The notes under the pieces: generated by a model
Databases searched by the model: none
What the model was told of the DNA's origin: nothing
Seen by the model: the letters and a program-made list of their open reading frames with translations, nothing else
Part shown: piece after piece, positions 1 through 11,189 of the stretch
Numbering within the stretch: position 1 is the first letter of the stretch
How the letters are laid out: each line of letters opens with the position of its first letter
Position numbers and translations under genes: made by a program
Assembly: GCA_916048095.2 (NCBI GenBank)
Contig: OU696573.1
Span: forward strand, 8,092,306-8,156,305
DNA from: Sacculina carcini
Lineage: Eukaryota > Arthropoda > Thecostraca > Sacculinidae
Length of the DNA: 64,000 nt
Direction: 5' to 3'

Positions 1-790
1 AAAGTCATAAAATAGTCATGTTCTGCTCTCAAACTTGTGCATTTTTACATTTCGCCTGGGTACTCACATATTTGTACTCCCATATATATATATATATATA
101 TGCTCACATATTTGTAGCTACAGAAAATGAGCTAAGCTTGAGCTGTCCTGTCTCTTTGTCAATATCCAGCTATATCCAACCTCTCCTTGAATGTTCCGAT
201 ACACTGCACTCACTATTACTGTGTACTCAAATAGTTCCATGCATCCACACGCCTACTAGACAAGCTGGGCAGTCACATTACTAATAAACCTCATGTTTTT
301 TCAGTTTACTGTCATGGCGTCTTTCATTTGATCCATCTCACACCAAGGAATCCTTTCTGTCAATCTTCTCCATTCTGATCTTAATTTTTGGCACGTTGAT
401 CGAGTCACCTCTCAATCTCGTCTTTCCCAGAGTCACCACACAAATTCTTTCTAACATTCCCTTGGAGTCCGATTCCTTCAGTTCTTGCACCATCCTTGTC
501 GTCACCCTCTATATGATTTCAAAATTTTGTTTTTGTGTGGAAATCATATCACATCTGCATGCCGTAGATTCCGGCCATTTAGCTCATATAATCAAATATT
601 AAATAATTATCCAAAATTATACTCCATTTGAATAGTGGACTTAATGGCCAGAACAGGGTGAGATATTCAGTCTGCCAAAGTTATATTTATCCTTAAGAAA
701 AAGTTTCATCATAGTATGAATTATATCAATGTATATATATTACAAATATGTGCAATAGTTTGATAGAAAACTTAAACTAATACGCACATC
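1..790. other. AT-rich intergenic DNA, no gene recognised
   Basis: No reading frame here resembles a known protein. A short TA repeat lies at about 81-101. The rest is AT-rich unique-looking sequence up to the LINE remnant that begins near 790. Confidence 0.6.
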
Positions 791-794
791 ATAT

Positions 795-1870
795 GGACGG
801 AAGAATTTTTTCCAACATATTCTATATGTGAAATCAACAAAGTATCTGAAAAAACTACCGAAAGATAGATCGAATTTTGTGCAGGCTCATTGCACCGTGC
901 TACTGAAAACCAAGTTTTTCAAGCCTGAAAAGCGGCATGGACTCAAAGACCAAGTAGACTTAATTACCGGGATCTCGGGTACTCGAAATGCTGGTTTACA
1001 ATATAGACAATTATCTTTCTCAGCAGTGGCGACGCCAGAATTTTTTCGGTGGGGTCCTGAGGGGGGCTAATGGAAAAGATGTGGGGTCTGGGCCAAAACA
1101 TGAGGAAGTGCACTAGAAATGTTCATGGTCGGGATTTTGGGGAGGGCTCAGGGGGAGTATTTGGAACATTTGTGGTGGTTTCAGTCCCTCCAAGCACCTC
1201 CTCGACTCCGCCACTGTTTCTCAGCATATCGCCATCCAGGTAGTAGAACTCCAACTTCAGTCTCTTCAGTGACGAGTAGGCCACTACAGCAAGCTTACCT
1301 AAATGTTTCTCAGCCGAAAGTGCTTCTCCAACAACTCCCAAATCTTTTTCTTCGAATAACCTTTTTAATTCTTCGCTTCCAAATTATACACCCTTGAAGA
1401 TTTTCTCCAGTCTCTATCTATTTCCATGGCATGATACTTATTGACATTGAACGCACCTCCATTTTCACATTCCATCCGAATATACTATCCAAATCATTAT
1501 ATATCTCTTGGCAACTATCACGATTTGCAATTATTTTTCGTATCTTGGTATTTTTTGCAAACAGACCAATATAACATTCAGCCCTTTCTATAATGTATAA
1601 TGTATAATGTATTTATGTAAACCAAAAACATAATAGGACCTAGTACAGACTTCTATGATACTACACTCTTCACTGGTCCCCATGCCTAAGATACTTCTTT
1701 AACCTCAGTTCTCATTCTTCTGTCCATCAGATAACTCTTCATCCACTCCAATAGATGTTTTCTTTGATTCCCCCATCATTCTTATTCTTCAACAAAAGCA
1801 TCCAATCAATTATCCTAAAGTAACAACTAAAAAATTTGGACACACATGATCTACTCTTCCTAAAACCATA
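795..1870 (-). pseudogene. Dead LINE reverse transcriptase fragment (CR1/Jockey-like)
   Basis: Read on the minus strand, this is the C-terminal half of a non-LTR reverse transcriptase. From high to low coordinates one can read a GPIMFLVYI stretch (motif B region), YIGLFAKN where active elements have FADD, then EEKDLGVVGEALSAEKHLGK and YYLDGDMLR. These correspond to the conserved post-catalytic segments of CR1/Jockey-type RTs. Frameshifts and stops break the frame throughout. The catalytic aspartates are lost (FADD to FAKN). A hAT MITE at 1024-1216 splits the coding remnant just after MLR, and the coding match resumes on the other side with a stretch like the RT thumb (VNQHFEYP). RT identity is secure from the motif order. 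The clade assignment is a guess. No nuclease domain or 5' end is visible. Confidence 0.75.
1024..1216. mobile_element. hAT MITE (family 1, copy 1) with exact 8-bp TSD
   Basis: Inverted ends begin CAGTGGCGACGCC on the left and finish CTCCGCCACTG on the right. They are flanked by identical 8-bp target duplications TTTCTCAG at 1016-1023 and 1217-1224. At 193 bp it is too small to encode a transposase. Its left end matches ends of the copies at 27765-28085 and 63295-63612. It sits inside the LINE remnant and is therefore younger than it. Confidence 0.9.
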
Positions 1871-2097
1871 TTGAGCCTTAGTATTTGTGTAAATATGTTG
1901 GTGAATTTTCGTGTTACAAAATACTACTTGATAAAAACACTCAAATTAAACATTACTGCCAAGAATCTATCTGTCCTCCTAGACTTGAATATACTCATCC
2001 AGTCCTTCTATAGTCGCAAAAAGCAACCGATTTATCGCGTTCACAAGACAGTGAGTATGAGGCACCTTAGCAGGCCATTCTATTTCAACGGAAATGA

Positions 2098-2200
<103 letters not shown>

Positions 2201-2339
2201 AGCAAGTATTCAGCTAGCTGTATGTTTTCAAGAAATTAGCTGAGTTCATACTGTCCTACCTCGTAATCTCACATTATCCGGTCTTATTAAGCATATCTAT
2301 ATTATTTAACATGATGTTTTCCTCATGTATATAATTGAG

Positions 2340-2759
2340 TTTTGCGTGTATGTGTGCGCGTGTGCGTACTTATGTGTGTGTGTCTGCGTGTGAGTGTATG
2401 TATGTTTGTGTGTGTATGTTTGTGTATGTGTGCTGCGTATGTTGGCTGGTTGGTTTCCATTTAGGACACACTAATTCTCTGCGGAATTCGATCGGCATTA
2501 GAAATTTTCTTCAATGATGAATGTTATAGACGTTTGTCGAGGCCTGTGGTTCTCAAACAGATGAACATTTGTCGCATGATGAAATGAGCTTCTTGCGTCT
2601 GTGTCGCCTCTCCGAGTAGTATTACTGTGTCCACCGTTTCGATGAAGCGATGCTGTAGCCGTTGGAGAAGTCGTCTTCTTTGATCCCTCTATTTCCAGCA
2701 GTCAAAGAGAGCGTGGTGGACCGCTTCATCGACGCCACCGCAATGTGGACACGAGGATG

Positions 2760-2800
<41 letters not shown>

Positions 2801-2964
2801 TGTGTGTGTGTGTGTGTGAACAGCTGTCAAACGGGCGACAAATGGATAATTGTCCTCAATTATTCTATCAGTGACACGCACAGCCTCACACACACACACA
2901 CACACGCACACATACACATTCACCCACAGACACACACACACACACACATAGACATTCACTCACA

Positions 2965-3002
<38 letters not shown>

Positions 3003-3118
3003 TATACACACACATACGCATACACAAGCGAACAAGTGTTCACACCCACGTATAATACCTATCAGTTTCTCTTGTTCTGACGACTTCTCAGCGTCTGTAT
3101 GTGTGTGTATGTGTGTGT
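2340..3118. repeat. Cluster of interrupted TG and CA microsatellites
   Basis: TG-rich blocks at about 2340-2440, 2760-2818 and 3098-3118 flank an opposite-phase CA block at about 2886-3030, with some unique DNA between. The facing CA and TG tracts could pair with each other as an imperfect hairpin. No gene is supported here. Confidence 0.9.
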
Positions 3119-3260
3119 GTATTGTATTGTATTGTATCATTTATTGCCAAAAAAACAACATCACACAGGTAACACAAAATAACGAAAACATCAGAGGCAA
3201 TATAGTCTGTCAAGCCATGGCTTGTTAGACAGACAATAAATATTTTTAATCTAGATTTGT
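3118..3260 (-). mobile_element. LINE or SINE 3' end with (ATACA)n tail
   Basis: Read on the minus strand, the sequence runs into GGCAATAAATGATACAAT and then repeated ATACA units. This is the kind of short tandem tail that ends many non-LTR retrotransposons. Just upstream is a 14-bp perfect palindrome, CAAGCCATGGCTTG (about 3212-3225). No coding part is attached, so the family is unknown. Confidence 0.5.
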
Positions 3261-3399
3261 GCAGTGCAACAAATTACTACAAAACATATGCTAAAACAAA
3301 ACATGCAACAGAACAATGCAAAAACAGAATATATACAAAACAAACAATACAGTCATACTGTGAACGTACAAATTATGTGTTTGCCTGGGTGTGTGGGTG

Positions 3400-3400
3400 G

Positions 3401-3480
<80 letters not shown>
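3400..3480. repeat. (TG)n microsatellite
   Basis: Nearly pure TG array of about 75 bp with GTGGG interruptions at the edges. Confidence 0.95.
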
Positions 3481-3486
<6 letters not shown>

Positions 3487-3924
3487 GGGTGTGTAGAAAC
3501 ATGTGGCAAGTAGAGTTGTTCAGTAATAACCGGGCGTTTCGATTTCACTGACACTATATACGACAAGGTACTTTCTTGCCCGTTTGATGGTTCACCAAAG
3601 AATAGCTGCTTAATGAACTAAATTCGCATGTGTTCATGTGTTTTATACTGTTCTTGAATCTAGTTAGAAGATTATTAAATCAACCTCGTCATAAAACAAT
3701 TTCTTTTTCTGTTTGAGCGATAATGTTTACGTTTTTGTTAACTGTCAAAACGTCTCACATGCAGTTATCACCAGAATGTAAAAAAATGTAATGCACCACC
3801 GACTATTCACAATATACCACCGACTATTCATGCTATACCACTGAAGAAAAATTGAGGTTGATCTTCTCTGTAATTGCTCGAGTTTTTGTGTCACACGCGC
3901 ATACGCGCACACACAAACAAGACC

Positions 3925-4265
3925 TTACCACAGGGGTTCTTGAGCGGGGATGCCCGAACCCGCGCCCGCCTCACAAGACCGAAGAACCGAGGGCCGTGGT
4001 TCGACTCCCGGGGGAGCAGAATTTCATTGGGCGAATTCTATAATCCAACAGCCCCTGTCCACCCAGCAGTAAATGATTGTACCAGATGTCAGTCGTGTGT
4101 TGTGTCATGCATTCTGTGGAGGTGACCCTCTCTAATACGTCTTACGTCCATGTGGTGTCATAGCGTGGAGAGGGTCGGTTCTGCGGTGGCAGCGAGCTGC
4201 ACGGGGCACACCTGTGTGTTCATAAGCTTCGGCTTTTTCCCGTGTAGCAGCTATCACTTAAACAT
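3925..4265 (+). mobile_element. tRNA-derived SINE
   Basis: A perfect pol III B-box match GGTTCGACTCC lies at 3998-4008, preceded by a GC-rich tRNA-like head of about 70 bp (weak A-box near 3942). The body contains CACCCAGCAGTAAATG near 4059, a motif type I recall from conserved SINE bodies in invertebrates. The 3' end has TTTAACC-like short repeats near 4265, as expected for a SINE borrowing a LINE tail. A plain tRNA gene is excluded because no cloverleaf can be folded around the B-box. Confidence 0.55.
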
Positions 4266-5070
4266 TTAACCTTTAACCCCTAGGGATGTGAGCTTGATTC
4301 CTAAGGAATGCGATGATTCATGTGAAAAGCTTGAAGAAAGTATATGTTTCTGCTCATGCTTTATACTTTTAACTGAAAAAATTTGAATGAAACCTGAAGG
4401 AATTTTCAGCTGTATCAATGCATATTAAATATAAAAAGTATACTACGTCGTTTGTATTTTTTTTCATTTTCGTATATTATCAATATCCAGATCCAGATAA
4501 TCCAGGGGACGTGAGAACTATCTGCTGATTTGAAAGAGGTCGGAACACTGGAAATGTTTGTGAACCACTGCCTTAGCAAGCTGACAGGGCTCCAGGGATC
4601 AAATATACTGGAACCACACGTCAAAATGGCGAATGATTTTAATTCAATAATACTGGATGGGTGTATGATCTCCTTGGTCGCTTTAATATGGTTCACTTAT
4701 TTATGCTATTATTATCGAAATAAGTGTGTCTGCACAGAATGCGCATGTACACTGACAATGAGTCGTGCGCAGTCACAGCACGTGCGTAAGTCACTAGTAA
4801 GTCACTAGTAACTCTACCAGTCAGTCTGCAACAGTCAACTACTGGCATCCGATAAGCTAGAGTGAGTACTCAATTTAGGAATAACACAGATTCCTCGTTT
4901 TACGCCATTTATGTGAGTGCTACATGAGAGAGGATCAATATATTATTGCGCAAATTGGAGGTTTCCACTCTTCAATTTCGCTATTCGGATTTGGAACTAA
5001 CGCGTATTTGATAGGTTTTTGGTAGGGACTAAGGGAGTATTTCGCTATTTGGAGGGTCGACTATATTCAC
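4266..5070. other. Intergenic DNA, no gene recognised
   Basis: No protein similarity was seen. Two copies of TAAGTCACTAGT stand side by side near 4789-4811. The same CACTAGT core dominates the minisatellite at 12.1-12.9 kb. A sequence ending GTGAACCACTG at 4569 resembles a hAT right terminus but has no partner. Confidence 0.5.
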
Positions 5071-5340
5071 GTTTGCAAACGAGATTAAATTCAATTCAAA
5101 TTTTGCATTTTGCAATTTTTTTGCTGGTAGATTATTAATCTCGTGCCATTTTCTGGTCGCTTTGACTCAAAGACTTAAGAAGCATTCCTAAATTGTTTGA
5201 CGTTTCGGAGTAAACTGACTCCTTTTTCAGACAAAAATTTATTGTCTCAAGATGGTGTCAGTTAACTCCGATTTGGAATCTACCAGAAGAAAAGATTGCA
5301 AAGTGCGAAATTGCAATTGAATTATATCTCGCTTGCAAAC
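5071..5340. mobile_element. Fold-back MITE with ~70-bp inverted repeats
   Basis: The first ~70 bases (GTTTGCAAACGAGAT... to CTGGTAGATT) recur inverted at the right end (AATCTACCAG... to CTCGCTTGCAAAC) with scattered differences. The loop of about 130 bp is non-coding. No target duplication is obvious, so the superfamily is open. Such long inverted ends are typical of fold-back or MITE-class DNA elements. Confidence 0.65.
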
Positions 5341-5487
5341 TCGAAAATCTACTGCCTGTCTACACCAATATCATATATATACATGTATATATACGTCTGA
5401 TGTTGTAGATGTTTTTCGTCGCTTCGTGACAACTCTGTCTCAAGTCACCACTGTTCGTGAGATCATTAAAGGCCTGCTACAAATTGG

Positions 5488-5770
5488 CACACACACATGC
5501 ACACACACACACATGCACACATACACACACACACACACACACTGATACACGCGCACCTGTGTTCTTGCCTGGCTGCACCTGGCCGCTGTGGACGCCAGTC
5601 GCCCAGGTGTGGCAACGGCGCCTTATCGCGGCAGCAAGATTGGCAGGTGATAACTCGACCCTCCTGCACGAACGTGCACGTGGTGTGTGTGCATGTGTGT
5701 GTGCGTCTTTGTGTGAATGAGTGTGCCAAGTGTGTGTGTGTGTGTGTGTGTGTTTGTGTGTATGTGTGTA
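5488..5770. repeat. CA then TG microsatellites around GC-rich spacer
   Basis: CA-rich tract at about 5488-5545 and TG-rich tract at about 5680-5770. The GC-rich spacer between them reads open in several frames but resembles no protein. Confidence 0.85.
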
Positions 5771-6074
5771 TGAAGTTGCACGCACGCATGCAGCTTTGAA
5801 GCAGGTCAAGAATGCGTGCACCCGGCCGAGACCTTGGTTATATGAGCCGCCTCTTCGCCTATGTCTATCAGCGATGTATTTTCCAGAAGAAAAAGATTGC
5901 CCGTTTATAGCACTGCTCTGACGTCAACGCACGGCCGGAGAATATAGGCGGAACTAGGATTCTGAATGATAAAGACACGTCACAGTAATCGCGAGCAAGC
6001 GTTGATATCAAGGATGTGATCCGAGGATTCCAGCTTCAAATTGATGAAACAATGCTTTCGTATGAGTATGCAGG

Positions 6075-6162
6075 ATACATACACATACGAATACATACAC
6101 ATACGAATACATACACATACGAATACATACACATACGAATACATACACATACGAATACACAT
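6075..6162. repeat. 16-bp minisatellite
   Basis: Five tandem copies of a 16-bp unit reading ATACATACACATACGA, the last shortened. Confidence 0.9.
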
Positions 6163-6237
6163 ACAGGATACAACTTTTCTTCTATTCTACCTGAAGAGAA
6201 GCTCCGACAAAGAGTATTGCGTCCAACAAATCTAAAA

Positions 6238-6531
6238 CAGTGGTTCGAAACTTTTTTCTCTTTTTTCTCTACTTTTTAATAAGCCAAGTCTTCATTTTCC
6301 ACAAAAGCGCTTAGAAATCCAACAAATATAGTTATTACGCCAAATTGAATGTCAAAAAGTCACTAGAAGCTAAAATAAATGCATTCGTATTGACAAAAGC
6401 ACTCATTTATTTGTCTGTCCGTCCTTTAATACCCCAGTTATCTCCATTTACCAGTTACCTCCATTTCTCACTTTTAACTTTCTTCCGTTTCTCTGTTAGC
6501 GGGAAAATCCCCACAGACTAGGACGAAAACT
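6238..6531. mobile_element. hAT-like fragment related to 19978-20829
   Basis: It starts CAGTGGTTCGAAAC, a hAT-type terminus. The block at about 6360-6530 (CTAGAAG..AAAATAAAT.. CTGTCCGTCC ..CCCCA) parallels the block at 20710-20840 in the same order. The right end is eroded and no target duplication was found. Confidence 0.4.
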
Positions 6532-6539
6532 TTCTAGAA

Positions 6540-6835
6540 CAGTGTTCTTGCCATGTCCCCCTCAACACAATGCGAGTCTTTGTAGCCGCCCAGAAACAGT
6601 CCGTGGTTCTTTTAGAAGTCCCCATACTCACACGGATTGTCGCATCGCGACTTCTCCAGTGCTCATGTACGTCGGTGACTATTTCCACTGACCACCAAAA
6701 CAACGCCACGACCTTGTGTACAGGTGGGGTGAGCACAAACATCGGCGGATCACTCGATTAAAATGTGCAACATCGAAAATAATAAGAAAATAAACTGTTT
6801 CAACATAAATTTTTCGTGTCCCCTGGGAAGCACTG
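6540..6835. mobile_element. hAT MITE with 7/8 TSD
   Basis: Left end CAGTGTTCTTGCCATGTCCC and right end GTGTCCCCTGGGAAGCACTG form imperfect inverted repeats. The flanks are TTCTAGAA (6532-6539) and TTCTAGAC (6836-6843), an 8-bp duplication with one change. At 296 bp it carries no transposase. Confidence 0.8.
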
Positions 6836-6984
6836 TTCTAGACCAGTGAACGTCCGTCTAATACTGCCAGATGAGCGCTGGACGCTTGATACTGCTTGAC
6901 AGGTTCTTCGTGTATTCATACTGTATGTGCTATTAATTATATGTGTGCAATAAGCGCAAACAAACAAAGCAAGCTCACATGCTA

Positions 6985-7140
6985 CACGCACACGCACAAG
7001 CATAAACATGCAACACGCACATGCACAAGCATACACATGTGCACGCACACGCACACGCATACACATACAACACGCACACGCACAAGCATACACATACAAC
7101 ACGCACACGCACATTTTCGCAACAGACACAAGCACAAGCA
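6985..7140. repeat. CACACG/CAAGCATA repeat tract
   Basis: Imperfect short repeats of CACGCACACGCACAAGCATA type. The long frames in all phases come from the repeat. Confidence 0.85.
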
Positions 7141-7187
7141 GGCATGAGCACCGACGCGTACATATTTATCATATGCATACATACATA

Positions 7188-7450
7188 CAGAGCCGATACG
7201 AGGTATTATGGGCCCCTCAAAGGCAATTGGGGTCCCCATTATAAATAATGCACCAAAAAATAAATCAATTTCTCAGACATGTACACATAGCAGTACAGGC
7301 TTAGGCAAGCACACCTGAATATCAATGCGAAATATATATACATATACTTTAATTAGTATTTGACTTACGAACAATTAATGCATATAAACAAAAGCTACAA
7401 ATGCAAACTTTTGTTCGAAAGAATCTGGCAAGCTTCAGATTTCCGGGCGC
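7188..7450. mobile_element. hAT MITE (CAGAGCCG family), right end missing
   Basis: The left end CAGAGCCGATACGAGG and internal CCCATTATAAAT ... GCACCAAA match the complete copy at 56528-56780 in order and orientation. Homology runs to about 7450, where the HINE element begins and the MITE's last ~30 bp are absent. Confidence 0.7.
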
Positions 7451-7452
7451 TA

Positions 7453-8161
7453 ATTACGAGCGAGCGAAGCGAGCAAGTTCATACTTGGTGTTACTAGAAA
7501 AATGAGTATGAGCGGCCCGCCGGCCGGCCCGCCGGCCGTGGTCACGCTTTTCAGAGGCTTATATCTCTGAAACCATAAGTCCGATTAACATGAATTATTT
7601 TTGTTGGGTAGCCTCATCCTTCTTGCCGCGGATGAGAACAAGCCGAATTATGTTAGTGCCCACTTTGGCACGTGGCACGTCCCAAATGCCCTCCTACTTT
7701 TTCCAAAAACACTTTTCACCCGATTTTCAGAGGCTTATATCTCTGAAACCATAAGTTCGATTAACATGCGTTTTTATGTTGGGTAGCCTCATCCTTCTTC
7801 ACGCGGATGAGAACAAGCCAAATTATGTTAGTGCCCACTTTGGCACGTGGCACGTCCCAAATGCCCTCCTACTTTTTCGAAAAACACTTTTTACCAGTTT
7901 TTCAGAGGCTTATATCTCTGAAGCCATAAGTCCGATAAAATGCGTTTTTTTGTTGGGTATCCCAATCTTTCCTGCCGCGAATGAGCCCATGCCGAATCAT
8001 GTCAGTGCCCAGTGTGGCACGTGGCACGTGCCATTTGCCCTCTTATGATTTAGCAGAAAAATTTGCCCATGCACGCAGACAAATGCATTTACGACAAAGT
8101 TTGATTACATATGATAGCTTCGCGCTCGCTCGTTCATCGCCGAACACGGCGCCTTACTGGT
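7453..8161 (+). mobile_element. HINE/pearl-like non-autonomous Helentron, copy 1
   Basis: Structure from left to right: ACGAGCGAGCG at 7456-7466; a GC-rich GGCCCGCCGGCC-type tract near 7514; three tandem core units (about 165-186 bp) at 7548-8050; the inverted subterminal repeat CGCTCGCTCGT at 8123-8133; a hairpin CGCCG-AACA-CGGCG at 8138-8151; and a terminal CTGG at 8157-8160. Subterminal inverted repeats, a 3' stem-loop and a tandem-repeat core are the described hallmarks of DINE-1/HINE elements and bivalve pearl elements. No protein is encoded, although the core reads open in one frame. Classification is inference. The repeat structure itself is certain, because copy 2 at 60653-61723 shares both ends. 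Confidence 0.75.
7548..8050 (+). repeat. Core tandem array of HINE copy 1 (3 units)
   Basis: Units start TTTTCAGAGGCTTATATCTC at 7548, 7734 and 7899. Each carries CCATAAG, TGTTGGGTA and GGCACGTGGCACGT segments in the same order. The last unit diverges at its 3' end into the element's terminal region. Confidence 0.95.
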
Positions 8162-8499
8162 GTAATGAATGTGAACTGTTATTGTAATTGTTACTGTAAT
8201 TAATGTGAACCGTTAAATGCAGCGACGCAGACAATATTGCCTGTTATATATTTCATTTGAAATTAGTTCATGTATCTACTGATACGGCCTCAGCGTTGAA
8301 ATATGTAGCCTAAACGCGAGTCTGTAACCTAGCGGTAAACTCGAGTCTGTAGCCTAGCGGTCACCATGTAGCTGATTGATCGCGATATGGACACATTTAG
8401 TCATTGCAGATTTATAGACACCTGTATAAGGTATGTCTTACTTATTTAGATATATGTAAAAGTTCATTTTAATACAGACAAAATTTGAAAGCAATTTGA

Positions 8500-9225
8500 A
8501 AAAAGGAATGGAGGTTCGACGTTTGGATAATGCAGTTACGAGGAGTCCCTCGGTCCCATTATGCAGGGGACCCATCATCGGCCTATATACCTCTCTCACC
8601 TCCTATCTCTCTCTGACAATTCTTCTTACCGTATTTCACTTCCTCTTCTCTGTCCTCGAGCCATCAACGAATCATCCTGGTCTGCCAAGTCCTTCTCATT
8701 TTTTGGCCCAAGATTTTCAACTCTCTTCCTCCTAACATCCTTTCATCTACGTGGAATCGATCATTCTCTTATTCGCTATTGAAATATCTCTTCATTCTTT
8801 CTTTTGATTCGTTAACGCATTCACTGACTCCCTATGCTTCTATATAATCTCTCACGCCAAACCTATGCGATGTTTTATTTTACTTTAATTTTTTTAGTTT
8901 GCAGTCCTCTCTGATCACACTTCTGTATAATATTCACATTATCACTATCACTATCACTATCAAGTTTCTCCACTACATGTGTGACTCTTCCATATATGAT
9001 ATTTGCTTATTTCTCATTTATTTGTTCAGTTTTATATTAGTCTATCTTGCGTCTATTTTTTCTGTATTTTGGAATTGTTTCTTAATGTTCACTCGTGCTC
9101 TTTTATACCTGTTTCTGTGTGCGCTTTTCTACTTGTTATTAATTTTACCTCATCTAATCTGTATCAGCTCGCGATTTCGTCATTCAAATGTTCTATAGCA
9201 AATACATGTTGTTTTTTGTTTGTTT
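8500..9225 (+). pseudogene. LINE 3' fragment, same family as 22311-24185
   Basis: Translation near 8560-8730 contains CPRAINESSWSAKSFSFFGP. It parallels ACPRASNESSWSSKSFFFYA in the minus-strand LINE at 22-24 kb. The extreme 3' end also matches: CTATAGCAAATACATGTTGT at about 9192-9211 is followed by a T/G-rich tail. Only the last ~60 codons and the 3' UTR remain, with frameshifts. Confidence 0.75.
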
Positions 9226-9544
9226 TGACTTACGATACTTTACATGCTACTCTATGATTAAATACAACATCATGTGTGAAGCAGCATGATAATGTTGATT
9301 ACCTGCGACACAATGCATAATCGTGTATTGCACCATGTCATGCATCTATATTTCCTATAGATAATGACTGTCATTGAAATGATAACTGCCCTGATATTAC
9401 ATTTTATCATATACCTTTAACAATTGTAATAATAATTTAAATTTTGATAATAATTATTATTTTAAAAGCAATAATATGTACGTTTCTGGTCAGCAAGTAT
9501 ATTTTCATTGTAGGCAAATGTTTTGGCACGCTCAACCGAAGAAT

Positions 9545-9549
9545 TGTGT

Positions 9550-9591
<42 letters not shown>

Positions 9592-9592
9592 A
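9545..9592. repeat. (TG)n microsatellite
   Basis: About 22 TG units, one TA interruption. Confidence 0.95.
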
Positions 9593-9739
9593 TTGTATGT
9601 ATACGCGTCTGTGCGAAGCCATTTGCCTTGACAGGTCTGTGTGTCAACTAACACACACAGACACACAAACACACAAACAGTCAGACACGTACACATGTTT
9701 GACAGATAGTTTATGTTCATTAGCACCTGCATCTGTTTG

Positions 9740-11073
9740 TGAGTGAGTGAGTGAGTGAGTGAGTGAGTGAGTGAGTGAGTGAGTGAGTGAGTGAGTGAGT
9801 GAGTGAGTGAGTGAGTGAGTGAGTGAGTGAGTGAGTGAGTGAGTGAGTGAGTGAGTGAGTGAGTGAGTGAGTGAGTGAGTGAGTGAGTGAGTGAGTGAGT
9901 GAGTGAGTGAGTGAGTGAGTGAGTGAGTGAGTGAGTGAGTGAGTGAGTGAGTGAGTGAGTGAGTGAGTGAGTGAGTGAGTGAGTGAGTGAGTGAGTGAGT
10001 GAGTGAGTGAGTGAGTGAGTGAGTGAGTGAGTGAGTGAGTGAGTGAGTGAGTGAGTGAGTGAGTGAGTGAGTGAGTGAGTGAGTGAGTGAGTGAGTGAGT
10101 GAGTGAGTGAGTGAGTGAGTGAGTGAGTGAGTGAGTGAGTGAGTGAGTGAGTGAGTGAGTGAGTGAGTGAGTGAGTGAGTGAGTGAGTGAGTGAGTGAGT
10201 GAGTGAGTGAGTGAGTGAGTGAGTGAGTGAGTGAGTGAGTGAGTGAGTGAGTGAGTGAGTGAGTGAGTGAGTGAGTGAGTGAGTGAGTGAGTGAGTGAGT
10301 GAGTGAGTGAGTGAGTGAGTGAGTGAGTGAGTGAGTGAGTGAGTGAGTGAGTGAGTGAGTGAGTGAGTGAGTGAGTGAGTGAGTGAGTGAGTGAGTGAGT
10401 GAGTGAGTGAGTGAGTGAGTGAGTGAGTGAGTGAGTGAGTGAGTGAGTGAGTGAGTGAGTGAGTGAGTGAGTGAGTGAGTGAGTGAGTGAGTGAGTGAGT
10501 GAGTGAGTGAGTGAGTGAGTGAGTGAGTGAGTGAGTGAGTGAGTGAGTGAGTGAGTGAGTGAGTGAGTGAGTGAGTGAGTGAGTGAGTGAGTGAGTGAGT
10601 GAGTGAGTGAGTGAGTGAGTGAGTGAGCGAGTGAGTGAGTGAGTGAGTTAGTGAGTGAGTGAGTGAGTGAGCGAGCGAGTGAGTGAGTGAGTGAGTGAGT
10701 GAGTGAGTGAGTGAGTGAGTGAGTGAGTGAGTGAGTGAGTGAGTGAGTGAGTGAGTGAGTGAGTGAGTGAGTGAGTGAGTGAGTGAGTGAGTGAGTGAGT
10801 GAGTGAGTGAGTGAGTGAGTGAGTGAGTGAGTGAGTGAGTGAGTGAGTGAGTGAGTGAGTGAGTGAGTGAGTGAGTGAGTGAGTGAGTGAGTGAGTGAGT
10901 GAGTGAGTGAGTGAGTGAGTGAGTGAGTGAGTGAGTGAGTGAGTGAGTGAGTGAGTGAGTGAGTGAGTGAGTGAGTGAGTGAGTGAGTGAGTGAGTGAGT
11001 GAGTGAGTGAGTGAGTGAGTGAGTGAGTGAGTGAGTGAGTGAGTGAGTGAGTGAGTGAGTGAGTGAGTGAGTA
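9740..11073. repeat. 1.33-kb (TGAG)n tetranucleotide satellite
   Basis: About 333 head-to-tail copies of GAGT/TGAG. All visible interruptions (GAGC, GTTA, GAGCGAGC) fall within about 10625-10677. The rest is pure. On the minus strand the array reads as an endless Ser-Leu-Thr-His repeat of over 400 residues. I treat this as a repeat artefact, because any tetranucleotide lacking stops stays open in every phase. Confidence 0.98.
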
Positions 11074-11189
11074 GACACAGGTGCGCGTGCTGGGAGAAAT
11101 GATGTTGATTATGATAATTGGTGTTTAAGGGGCGCACCGGCCTATCAGACCATATGGTGCCCCCGGGCGACAAATGCAATGACTGCGAT

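Noticed and set aside
3998-4008. A functional tRNA gene at the B-box match
   Set aside because: No acceptor stem or anticodon arm can be folded around it. A SINE head explains it better.
4549-4569. hAT right terminus GTGAACCACTG
   Set aside because: No matching left end or 8-bp duplication was found within 1 kb, so it is not called as an element.
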